Part shown: in pieces, positions 25,873 through 33,746 of the stretch
Layout: every line of letters starts with the position of its first letter
Numbering within the stretch: position 1 is the first letter of the stretch
Source: JAENWD01 sp963837165
GTDB lineage: Bacteria; Acidobacteriota; Vicinamibacteria; Vicinamibacterales; JAENWD01
Direction: 5' to 3'
Length of the DNA: 64,000 bases
NCBI GenBank assembly: GCA_963837165.1
Contig: CAWIMD010000005.1
Coordinates: 186,001-250,000, forward strand
Notes under the pieces: model-generated
Seen by the model: only the letters and a program-made list of their open reading frames with translations
The model's database searches: none
Told to the model about the DNA's origin: nothing
Made by a program: the position numbers and the translations under genes

Positions 25873-26631
25873 TCAGCCATTGGCGACGCGCTCGCGCCAA
25901 ATGTATCCGAGATCGACCACTGCGCGCGCGAAGTCGAGCCAGCGCAGCTTCGATCCGGGTCTGTCGTGCCATGCGGGCAGCACCAGCTCGTACAGCCGGT
26001 CCCGGCGGGGGAGCTCGCCCGGGCCGACCGGCAGCCGGAGGTAGCGGGCGATCAGCTCCACGTCGAAGATCCACTCGCTGTGAAAGGGCGCGGCGAACAT
26101 CGACGCCGTCGCCTCGTTGGCGCGGAGGACCTTCGCGCCGCACTGGGTGTCGTACACCGGAAGATCCAGGGCCAGCGACGCAGCGGTGGCAAACACCCGT
26201 CCCAGGTAGTGGCGCATCGGTTTCCGGCGGATGTCACGGCCCATCAGCATCACGCGCGAGCCGAGCACGAACTCGACGCCAGGCCGGCTGCCCAGCACGG
26301 CGAGGAAGTCGTCGATGGCCGCAATCGGCGTCGCGAGGTCCGCATCGAAGAACCCCACCAGCGCCGGCCGCCGGGACAGCGCCGCGAGGATCCCGGCCCG
26401 CACGGCCTCGGCCTTGCCCCGTCGCGGCGCGTGCCGGACCACGGTCACGGCCGCGGGGGCCACCCCGGCAATCCCCTCGAGCATCTCCCCCGTCCCGTCC
26501 GCGCTCCCATCGTCGACCATCACGAGATGGACGTGCGGGCGGGCGGCCACGCACCGGAGGAAGGCCGCCGGGTCCAGGCGGGACGCCTCGTTGTAGCACG
26601 GCACGACCAGGGCCAGTTGGGGCGGCGTCAC
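25873..26631 (-). CDS. GT2 glycosyltransferase, dolichyl/polyprenyl-phosphate sugar synthase-like
   Basis: The 252-residue protein has a GT-A fold: LVVPCYNEASRL at the N-terminus, VDDGSADGT, GKAEAVRAG and FFDADLATP (metal-binding D-x-D). DTQCGAKVLRA follows, as in ALG5/DPM1-type polyprenyl-phosphate glycosyltransferases. It has no C-terminal membrane segments. The GTG at 26631 overlaps the stop of the upstream membrane protein (GTGA), so the two are translationally coupled. It probably makes a lipid-linked sugar donor used by that membrane protein. Confidence 0.88.
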   Translation of the reverse strand: MTPPQLALVVPCYNEASRLDPAAFLRCVAARPHVHLVMVDDGSADGTGEMLEGIAGVAPAAVTVVRHAPRRGKAEAVRAGILAALSRRPALVGFFDADLATPIAAIDDFLAVLGSRPGVEFVLGSRVMLMGRDIRRKPMRHYLGRVFATAASLALDLPVYDTQCGAKVLRANEATASMFAAPFHSEWIFDVELIARYLRLPVGPGELPRRDRLYELVLPAWHDRPGSKLRWLDFARAVVDLGYIWRERVANG

Positions 26632-28226
26632 GGCTCCGACCGCCACATTGCCACAGCCGGCCCCTGCCCGCAATGCTCCGCGACCTGCGCCAGGTACCGG
26701 TCCCACAGGCCGCGCTCGATGTAGAGCGCCAGCAGCACCCCTGGCCTGAGGCCGTGGAACTCCGACACGTAACGGTCGCCGAGCGCCGCGTCGAGTGCCG
26801 GCGTCTGGTCCACGGCGGCGACGATCACCGGGGCCTGCAGGGCCAGCGGGTCGCCGACGGAGGTCCAGTAGCCCACGTTCGGCATCGCCCGCAGGTACCA
26901 GGGCATCGGCCACTGCTCGTAGGGAGACGCAATGACCGACACCTGCATACCCACGCCATTGGGATCGATCGCGGCCAGGTCGCGAATGCGAGCGGCCATC
27001 CGGACGGTGTCAGGGACCGTCTGTGCGTAGACATAGGGATTGCGCGGATCGGCAGCGTACGTCACCGAAGCGCGCCAGGCCTGCCATCCCAGGTGCCCGC
27101 AGGCCGTCGCGAACAGCGCGACGAGCGCGGCGCGAGCCAGCCGTGACGTGGTGGCGTGAACGAGCCGCGAGAACCCGGCGCCCGCCACCACGATCACGCC
27201 GGCGTAGAACGGCAGCAGGTTCCACGGCGTCTTGTAGGGGATGGCTGAAAAGACGGCCGTGGCGAGAAGCGCGTAGGCGGAGAGATACCGTCCCCAGAAC
27301 CGACGGGCGGGGAACGCCTGGTCGGGCCTGAGCCAGGCGGCCACGGCGCCGACCACCGCGAGAGCGAGGACGACGCCCTCGCTCCACCGCAGCCCTCCGG
27401 ACGAGGAGTAGCCGAGCAGGCTCACGTAGTAGGACCACGGGTGCGCGTGGGCCGCCGGCTCGACGCCGCGCGCGAGGTAGGTGCCAGCCCCGCGGAAGGG
27501 CTCGAGGATCCCACCGGGGGCGCGGAGAAACGACGAGTAGAAGAGCGCCGCGACCACGCCCGCCGTGACGATGCCCGCGAGCGGTCCCGCCCACCAGGAT
27601 CGCGCGCCCAAGCCGCTCCACGGCCCTTCACGCCCGACGGACCGCCACGCGATGGCGCAGGCGGCCAGCGCCGCCGGAAGCACGATGACCGAGGTCTCCT
27701 TGGTCGCCGCCGTCAGCCCCGCCGCCAGGCCCGCGAGGAGGTACCACGGCAGGCCGCCGCCCATGACGACCCGCCCGAGGGCGATCACGAAGGCGAGCGT
27801 GAAGCCGGCAAACAGCGGCTCCTGGATGTACATCCGGGAATAGAAGACCATCGCCGGCGACACCGCCAGCAGCCACGCGCCGGCCGCCACGGCCGTCCGG
27901 CCGATGCCGGCCGAGAGGAACGGCAGGAGGAGGATCGTCGCCGCGCCGGCGACAGCCGTGACGCCGCGGAGCGTGCGTTCGTCGAGCGAGGCGAGCGTGG
28001 CCTGGCCGCGGAGCCACGCCGCGGGCAGCGTCAGGTAGTAGAGCGTCGGGCCGTGGTGGTCGTGGAAGTCGTACCGGTACTCGCCGTGCTCGAGCAGCGC
28101 CCCGAACTTGACGGCCTGATTGGCCTCGTCGTGGTGCATCGGACGCGCGTCGAGCCGGGCGAGGCGCAGGGCCAGGCCGGCGGCGATCGCCAGCGCGACG
28201 AGGGCGCCGGCCAGCCCGCGGCTCAT
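26628..28226 (-). CDS. Agl23-like multispanning membrane protein (TIGR03663 type)
   Basis: The 532-residue protein has about ten or more membrane segments and a GT-C-like first loop (RLDARPMHHDEANQAVKFG, with HHDE after the first helix), as in PMT/ArnT-type transferases. The C-terminal region (YEQWPMPWYLRAMPNVGYW) is typical of the family named flippase activity-associated protein Agl23. It presumably transfers or handles polyprenyl-linked sugars at the outer face of the membrane. It starts inside the previous gene (ATGA overlap) and ends inside the GT2 gene (GTGA overlap), giving a tight three-gene operon. Confidence 0.85.
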   Translation of the reverse strand: MSRGLAGALVALAIAAGLALRLARLDARPMHHDEANQAVKFGALLEHGEYRYDFHDHHGPTLYYLTLPAAWLRGQATLASLDERTLRGVTAVAGAATILLLPFLSAGIGRTAVAAGAWLLAVSPAMVFYSRMYIQEPLFAGFTLAFVIALGRVVMGGGLPWYLLAGLAAGLTAATKETSVIVLPAALAACAIAWRSVGREGPWSGLGARSWWAGPLAGIVTAGVVAALFYSSFLRAPGGILEPFRGAGTYLARGVEPAAHAHPWSYYVSLLGYSSSGGLRWSEGVVLALAVVGAVAAWLRPDQAFPARRFWGRYLSAYALLATAVFSAIPYKTPWNLLPFYAGVIVVAGAGFSRLVHATTSRLARAALVALFATACGHLGWQAWRASVTYAADPRNPYVYAQTVPDTVRMAARIRDLAAIDPNGVGMQVSVIASPYEQWPMPWYLRAMPNVGYWTSVGDPLALQAPVIVAAVDQTPALDAALGDRYVSEFHGLRPGVLLALYIERGLWDRYLAQVAEHCGQGPAVAMWRSEP

Positions 28227-28897
28227 TTCGGCAGGCCGTAGACCTCCACCTCGACGTAGTGATTCAGGTCGTTCGTCGTGTTGCCGTTGGAATAGAGGCG
28301 CACGTAGCGGCCCTTGGCGCCCTTCGGGTCGAACAGCCTGCCTTCGGCGACCTCGATGTATTCCTTGTCGTGCCCGAGAGCGATCTTCGACGAGTTGTCG
28401 TGGTCGTTGTCGAACACGGTCGTGACGCCGGTCTTGAAGTTCGGGTCGTCGGAGACCTGGACGATGACGTCGCGGTAGACGCGCGCCTGGCTGTGATAGT
28501 GCCAGGCCAGGATGGCGTAGAGCGGGTGCGAGGCGCCGAGATCGATCTGGACCCATTGCGGGCCGGGCCCGAGCTCGATGAAGTACCCGTCGCCGCCGTT
28601 CTTCTCGCCGTCGGTGACCATGTCCAGCTCGCCGATGACGGGCGCCGAGTCGCTCGACGTGACCGTCTTGTGCAGCGACAGGAGCGTCGTGCCCTTGGGC
28701 ACGTAGAACGGCCCGCGCGGCTTGCCGGTGATCGGCTCGAGGTTGGCGCTCTTGATGTTGGTCGGCGTGCCGATGAACATCGGCTTCGGCAGCGTGAGCT
28801 TCAGGACTTCCTTGCCGGGCCCGGGCTGCGCGGCGAGCGGCGCCACGGCAACGGCCAGGGTGAACGACAGCGAGGCTACGAGAGTGCGCATGGTCAT
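28223..28897 (-). CDS. Secreted discoidin (F5/8 type C)-like protein
   Basis: The 224-residue product has a signal peptide (MTMRTLVASLSFTLAVAVAPLAAQ). A beta-sandwich like F5/8 type C carbohydrate-binding domains follows (WVQIDLGASHPLYAILAWHYHSQARVYRDVIVQVSDD to GRYVRLYSNGNTTNDLNHYVEVEVYG). It is the first gene of the operon and overlaps the Agl23-like gene by 4 bp. It could bind or be the target of the sugar made by the two downstream genes. The start at 28897 is chosen over 28930 because the signal peptide begins there. Confidence 0.82.
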   Translation of the reverse strand: MTMRTLVASLSFTLAVAVAPLAAQPGPGKEVLKLTLPKPMFIGTPTNIKSANLEPITGKPRGPFYVPKGTTLLSLHKTVTSSDSAPVIGELDMVTDGEKNGGDGYFIELGPGPQWVQIDLGASHPLYAILAWHYHSQARVYRDVIVQVSDDPNFKTGVTTVFDNDHDNSSKIALGHDKEYIEVAEGRLFDPKGAKGRYVRLYSNGNTTNDLNHYVEVEVYGLPK

Positions 28898-29038
28898 TGA
28901 GGTCTCTGTTGTTGAGGGCGGTGGCTCCACCTGTGATCTTATACCGGTGCCGAACCCGCTCGCACGGCCGCCGGGTCACTCATCCGGCCGCCCGCTCACC
29001 GCGGGCAAAGGCAGTGATGCCGTCGACGACGGGCAGCG

Positions 29039-30287
29039 TCAGGGAACCAGCGCTGCCGGCCTCCCGTCGTGGTCGACTGATTTCGGTCGGGACCGACGGT
29101 GGTTCGGATGGCTCATCGCCCCATACAGCGCGTCCCGCAGCGCCACGTCCCGCGGATCGCCCGTCAGGCGCGTCCCCATGCGGTTCGTCACGTAGGCGTA
29201 GCCGACACCCGCCGCGGGATCGGCAAAGCCGAGCGCGCCGCCGGCGCCCGGTGCGCCGTACGACCCCGGAGTGCCGAATCGCAGCGCGGGCGTGGACTTC
29301 ATGAAGCCGAGCGCGAACTGGATCCCTCGGGCCTTCATGCACTCGTCGTAGAAGCCGCGCGAGGGCGGAACCGCCGGCGCCGCCAGCAGGTCGAGCGTCT
29401 CGGGCAGGAGCGCCAAGCGCGCGGCCCCCGCTGGCGAAGACGCTGTACGCGCGGGCAATCGCACGGGCCGTGCCGACAGCGCCGCCGGAGGGAACCTCGA
29501 GGTCTCGGGCGTAGACGTGCTCGGCGTCGAGCGGAAGCTCGGATCCCCTGAGCGCCCGGACGATGTTGGACCGGCGGTTCAACGTGTCGAGCGCAAGGCG
29601 CAGCGGGAAGCCGCGGAACAGGTCGACGAGCGTCGGCCGCGTCATGGTCGCCAGTCGCGAGCCGGGAATCGATTCCGGAAGCCTGATATACACGTCGAGC
29701 CCGAGCGGCGAGGCGATCTCGTCCTGGAAGAACTGCCCCAGGCTGCGGTGCCGCGGATCGATGCGGCGCAGCAGCTCGTTCTCGTAGAACCCGAGCGTAA
29801 TGGCGTGGTACGCCTGCCTCGCACCCGGCGCCCATGCCGGCTTCTGGCGCGCCAGCACCACGGCGAGGCGGTCGAGATCGGCGACAAGGCCGCGATCCAG
29901 CGGCTCGTCCAGCACGAACAGCCCGGCCTGGTGTGCGAGGAGCTGGCGGACGGTGACGCGGTCCTTGCCGTGCTGCGCGAATTCCGGCCAGTACCGGGAT
30001 ACCCGCTCCTCGTAGTCCAGCCATCCCCGGGAGTGGGCGAGCGCCAGTGTCATCGCCGCCAGGCCCTTGCTCGCGGAGTAGACGATCACCATGGTGTCCT
30101 GTCGCCAGGGGGCGCCCGTCTCCCCGTTGCGAAGGCCGCCCCAGAGGTCCACGACCTGCTCGCCGTGGACCCAGGCAGAACAGGCGCCGCCCAGCTCCTG
30201 CCGTCGAGTGAAGTTGGCGATGAACGCATCCCGTACCGCCTCGAATCCGCGGCTGACTTCTCCATTGACGAGCGGTGCTGCCTTCAC
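29039..30287 (-). pseudogene. Serine hydrolase (class C beta-lactamase fold), frameshifted
   Basis: From the GTG at 30287 (GGGAGGG eight bases upstream) the frame has the SxxK motif in VIVYSASKGLAAMTLA and reads normally to RAYSVFASGG. It then changes into another frame that continues AARLALLPETLDLLAAPAVPP and on to GSYGAPGAGGALGFADPAAGVGYAYVTNRMG, the conserved C-terminal part. The join lies in a run of five G at about 29427-29431 (minus strand GCGGGGGCC); removing one G restores one protein of about 415 residues. This could be a real mutation, a phase-variable tract or a sequencing error. The family includes esterases and D-aminopeptidases as well as beta-lactamases. Confidence 0.8.
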
Positions 30288-30531
30288 GACAGGTGCCCTC
30301 CCGGCCGCCACCGGCGGCTTCCCACGAATGAAGGGCAAACCTCGTGCCTCGGTCGCGCACGCCAAAGGTGGGCGGCCAGTGGGATTCCCCCGGCCCCGGT
30401 CCCGTACGGGAGCGGGATTGCGCCGAAGACCCGCCAGATGGTGCGAAATGTCGGCGGTCCGCGCGCGGGTGTCGATGGGGGCCGCGTTCCCCTGAAGGAA
30501 CGCCGGGAGCCGTGGAGGGAGGCCCGGCGTG

Positions 30532-30537
30532 TAGAAT
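30532..30537 (+). promoter_or_regulatory. -10-like element before the class V aminotransferase
   Basis: TAGAAT ends six bases before the ATG at 30544, leaving no room for a Shine-Dalgarno sequence in the leader. This suggests a leaderless transcript, like the one proposed for the gene at 13274. Confidence 0.4.
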
Positions 30538-30543
30538 CGCCGC

Positions 30544-31974
30544 ATGGCGGAGCCGGCCGCTCGGGAGCGCGAGACGGAGGATCAGGCGTTCGCGGCATTC
30601 GTGGCCGCCGAACCCGGCTACGCGTCGACGCACGCGCTGGACGACCTCAGGGCGCGCGAGTTCTCGCGCCTCGATGCGGCACACCACGTCTACGTCGATT
30701 ACACCGGCAGCGGCCTCTACGGCGATTCGCAGGTACGTCGTCATGTCGAGCTGCTGCTCGGCCACGTCTACGGCAATCCGCACTCCGTGAACCCGACGTC
30801 GAGCGCGAGCACGGAGGCCGTCGAGCGGTGCCGGCGCCGGGTTCTCGCGTTCTTCAAGGCCGATCCGGCGGAGTACGGCGTCGTCTTCACCGCCAACGCG
30901 AGCCAGGCGCTGAAGCTGGTCGGCGAGGCGTACCCCTTCGGGCCCGGGGGCCGGTTCCTGCTCACCTTCGACAACCACAACTCGGTCAACGGCATCCGCG
31001 AGTTCGCGCGTGCACGTGGCGCCGCCACGCAGTACGTCCCGGTGTTCCCGCCGGACCTCAGGGGCCGCGACGACGGCGTGGAAGAGGCCCTCGCGCAGGC
31101 GGGCGGCGACCCGGGCCGGACGCTGTTCGCGTTTCCCGCGCAGTCGAACTTCTCGGGTGTCCAGCACCCCCTCGACTGGATCGACCGGGCGCACGCGCAC
31201 GGGTGCGACGTCCTGCTCGACGCGGCAGCGTTCGCGCCCACCAGCCCGCTCGATCTCTCGCGGTGGACGCCGGACTTCGTGACCCTGTCGTTCTACAAGA
31301 TGTTCGGGTACCCGACCGGCGTCGGGGCGCTCATCGCCCGGCACGAGGCGCTCGCGCGGCTCCGACGCCCGTGGTTTGCCGGCGGCACGATCGAGGTGGC
31401 GTCGGTGCAGGCCGACCGCTTCCGCTACGCGCCGGGGACCGCGGCGTTCGAGGACGGCACCTCGAACTTCCTCGCGCTGCCCGCCGTCGAACTGGGCTTC
31501 GACCTGCTCGAGTCGGCCGGCATCGACGTCGTGCACGAGCGGGTGAGGCTGCTGACGTCGTGGCTGCTCGGAGCGCTGCAGGCGCTCGCACACCCGGACG
31601 GCCGCCCGCTGGTCCGCGTGTATGGCCCAGTGGCTGCCGAGCGGCGCGGCGGGACGATCGCCTTCAACGTGGTGCACGCCGACGGCGGGCTCGTCGATCA
31701 CGCGCTCGTGGACGAGCGGGCCTGCACGGACGGGATCTCGCTCCGGACCGGCTGCTTCTGCAATCCCGGGGCGGGTGAGCTGGCGTTTTCGCTCTCGAGG
31801 GACGAGATCGCCGCGTGTCTCGGGCCCCCCGAGGGCCGCATGACGTACGACGAGTTCCGCCACTGCATCGACCCGAAGGCCGCCGGTGCGGTCCGCGCCT
31901 CGCTCGGCATCGTCAGCACGTTTGGCGATGCGTGGCGGCTGGTCCGGTTCCTGGAGCGCTTCCGGGAGGACTAG
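30544..31974 (+). CDS. Class V PLP-dependent aminotransferase, molybdenum-cofactor sulfurase-like
   Basis: The 476-residue protein has the cysteine desulfurase fold: YVDYTGSGLYGDSQV near the start, FTANASQALKLVGEAYP and DAAAFAPTSPLDLS (PLP-binding Asp region). The Schiff-base Lys is K252 in FYKMFGYPTGVGAL, and RTGCFCNPG carries C404 and C406. The last motif is like the persulfide Cys of MOCOS N-terminal domains, so sulfur transfer to a molybdenum cofactor is a fair guess. No MOSC domain is attached and no molybdoenzyme is nearby. There is no signal peptide. Its 3' end meets the remnant IS. Confidence 0.85.
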   Translation: MAEPAARERETEDQAFAAFVAAEPGYASTHALDDLRAREFSRLDAAHHVYVDYTGSGLYGDSQVRRHVELLLGHVYGNPHSVNPTSSASTEAVERCRRRVLAFFKADPAEYGVVFTANASQALKLVGEAYPFGPGGRFLLTFDNHNSVNGIREFARARGAATQYVPVFPPDLRGRDDGVEEALAQAGGDPGRTLFAFPAQSNFSGVQHPLDWIDRAHAHGCDVLLDAAAFAPTSPLDLSRWTPDFVTLSFYKMFGYPTGVGALIARHEALARLRRPWFAGGTIEVASVQADRFRYAPGTAAFEDGTSNFLALPAVELGFDLLESAGIDVVHERVRLLTSWLLGALQALAHPDGRPLVRVYGPVAAERRGGTIAFNVVHADGGLVDHALVDERACTDGISLRTGCFCNPGAGELAFSLSRDEIAACLGPPEGRMTYDEFRHCIDPKAAGAVRASLGIVSTFGDAWRLVRFLERFRED

Positions 31975-33110
31975 CAGGCCGTGGCACAAGTCCAGGTTGC
32001 AGCACACCAAGGATGCTTTGACGCTTCGCCGCCGATTGGAGCGGTGAAACGATCAGGATCGCGTGAGGCGGGCCACCGCGCGTGTTCACCCGCGAGGACC
32101 GCGCGGCAGCCTCCGATCAGCCACAACAGCACGGCGACGAGGCGGCCCTGCAGGCCGGGTGGGGTCCCCACGCCCATCAGGCGGCGCATCAGGAGGCCGC
32201 GATTGAATGCGCTCGTCTGCACGTACGCGCACTTCAAAATATTCTCGTGCCCGCCCAGGTGCGTGCGCCGCATCGCGCCGGTGTCATGGACGTGCGCGAA
32301 GCCGCGTTCCAGGCGTTCGCCGCGCCGCCGCACTAGGCGCCCGCCGCGCGCCCCGCCAATCCGACGACGATTCGCATAGACCGCGTCGCGCGCCGCGGCC
32401 TGATCGTGCCACGACTGTCGCCCGCGGTCGGGCTCGCTGATGTAGGTGCGGAGTGCTGCCGACTGAGTTCCAAGATGACCGCCCGACTATGACAGCCCTT
32501 GTCGGCCACCACGTCGTCCGCGAGCGGCACCGGGTCGCCCTGCGGGTCCGTGACCTGATCGAGTTGCTGCACCGCGTCGGCCAAGGTCTGGGGCATCGTC
32601 GTCGTATCGCCATGGGCGGCGTCCTGCACCGTCACGCCGACGATCGCGCCGGTCTCCAGATCGACCGCGTGCTCCGCCTTATGCGCCAAGTGCGTGCGCC
32701 CGTCCTTCATCTTCGTAATCTTCGCGTCCGAATCCGACGGCGACGTCCAGTCGGCATCCGATCCCTTCTTCTTCCGCCAGCGGTCGAGCCGCGCGAGGTC
32801 GGCGCGCGTCGGCGTGCCGATTCCGGACGCCTTGGCAAGGCGCGTCAGAATCCGCGGCGCGCCAGGCGATCCCGCGCTCCGAATCAATGCCATCGAAGCA
32901 GCCGATCAGCAGCAACCGGAAGTAGATGCCCGGCGGCACCCCCGGCCGGCCCATCGTCTCGGCATAGAATTGAGCGCACTCAGCTTCGGCGAACGCGTCG
33001 GACCCGTGGTCACGCAGAACCTGATTCTACCGCCGGTAGAACGGATGGCTCGCCGCCGTCGGCAAGTCCGTGGTCGTGACCCATATCGGCGGCTGTCGAT
33101 CTCGTGTGCG
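31971..33110 (-). mobile_element. Decayed DDE-type insertion sequence (transposase remnant)
   Basis: The 1.2-kb gap holds three transposase pieces on the minus strand. An N-terminal part lies at about 33060-32900 (HPFYRRLNQVLRDHG, AQFYAETMGRPGVPPGIYFR, GIDSERGIAWRAADS). An internal deletion then joins AADS in another frame to LTRLAKASGIGTPTRADLAR, which runs on to KMKDGRTHLAHKAEHAVDLE and DDVVADKGCHS (32893-32460). A third piece, LRTYISEPDRGRQSWHDQAA to MRRTHLGGHENILK and GLLMRRLMGVGTP, continues to about 32130. The part with the first catalytic Asp is gone and there are at least two frame changes, so it cannot move. The family is DDE_Tnp_1-like (IS4/IS5/IS1182 group); terminal repeats were not found. 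Confidence 0.8.
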
Positions 33111-33230
33111 TCTGCCCATCGCCATGCGCGCAGTGTAGTACCAGACCGTACCCGTGTCGATCCCTGAGTACTCTCTTTCACGACGGACTGCTCGCTGCCG
33201 CATCCAACAAAGCGGCCCGAAGGAGAGGGC

Positions 33231-33638
33231 GTGAGATCTGCAGCGTTCCTCGTCGCGGTCTTCACCATCGTCGTTGGCATCGTGGGCCTCATTTCGCCCG
33301 AGAGTGGGACGACGGTTCGGCGGCTGTACTTCGCGACGCCCGTTGGACTCTATGCTGCCGGCGCTGTTCGCGTGGTCATGGGACTCGTGGTGATCCTGTC
33401 CGCCCCGGCCTCTCGTGCACCAAAGACGCTGCGCGCGTTAGGAGCCGTGATGTGCATCCAAGCACTCGCGGCCACACTTCTCGGGCCTGATCGCGCGAGA
33501 GCGGTCCTTGAATGGGAGACGATGCAGGGAACCGCACTCCTGCGCGTCGGGGCTGCAGTGGCTTTAGCCACCGGGGGCTTCGTAGCGTTTGCGGTTTCAG
33601 GCCACCGTCCTAATCTGACGACGCGCGAAGCAAAGTAG
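33231..33638 (+). CDS. Small membrane protein of unknown function
   Basis: The 135-residue product has four predicted membrane helices (about residues 4-22, 35-58, 66-85 and 100-125) with short loops and a basic C-terminus. I do not recognise a family. A good ribosome binding site (AAGGAG) precedes the GTG at 33231. It sits between the IS remnant and the GH97 gene without close neighbours on its strand, so context gives no role. Confidence 0.7.
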   Translation: MRSAAFLVAVFTIVVGIVGLISPESGTTVRRLYFATPVGLYAAGAVRVVMGLVVILSAPASRAPKTLRALGAVMCIQALAATLLGPDRARAVLEWETMQGTALLRVGAAVALATGGFVAFAVSGHRPNLTTREAK

Positions 33639-33746
33639 CCCACGACCGCGAGACCGCTAAGGCCACTTGCGCCACGGGCTGCTAGCGCGCGATCTCCTCC
33701 ACGGCACGGCTCGAGCGGCCGGGGGGCCGCGCCCAGATCGAAGGCC

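Noticed and set aside
29335..32010. Minus-strand open frame of 891 codons across the aminotransferase
   Set aside because: Low-complexity antisense translation of the aminotransferase, ending in a wrong frame of the serine hydrolase gene; no start signal or domain.
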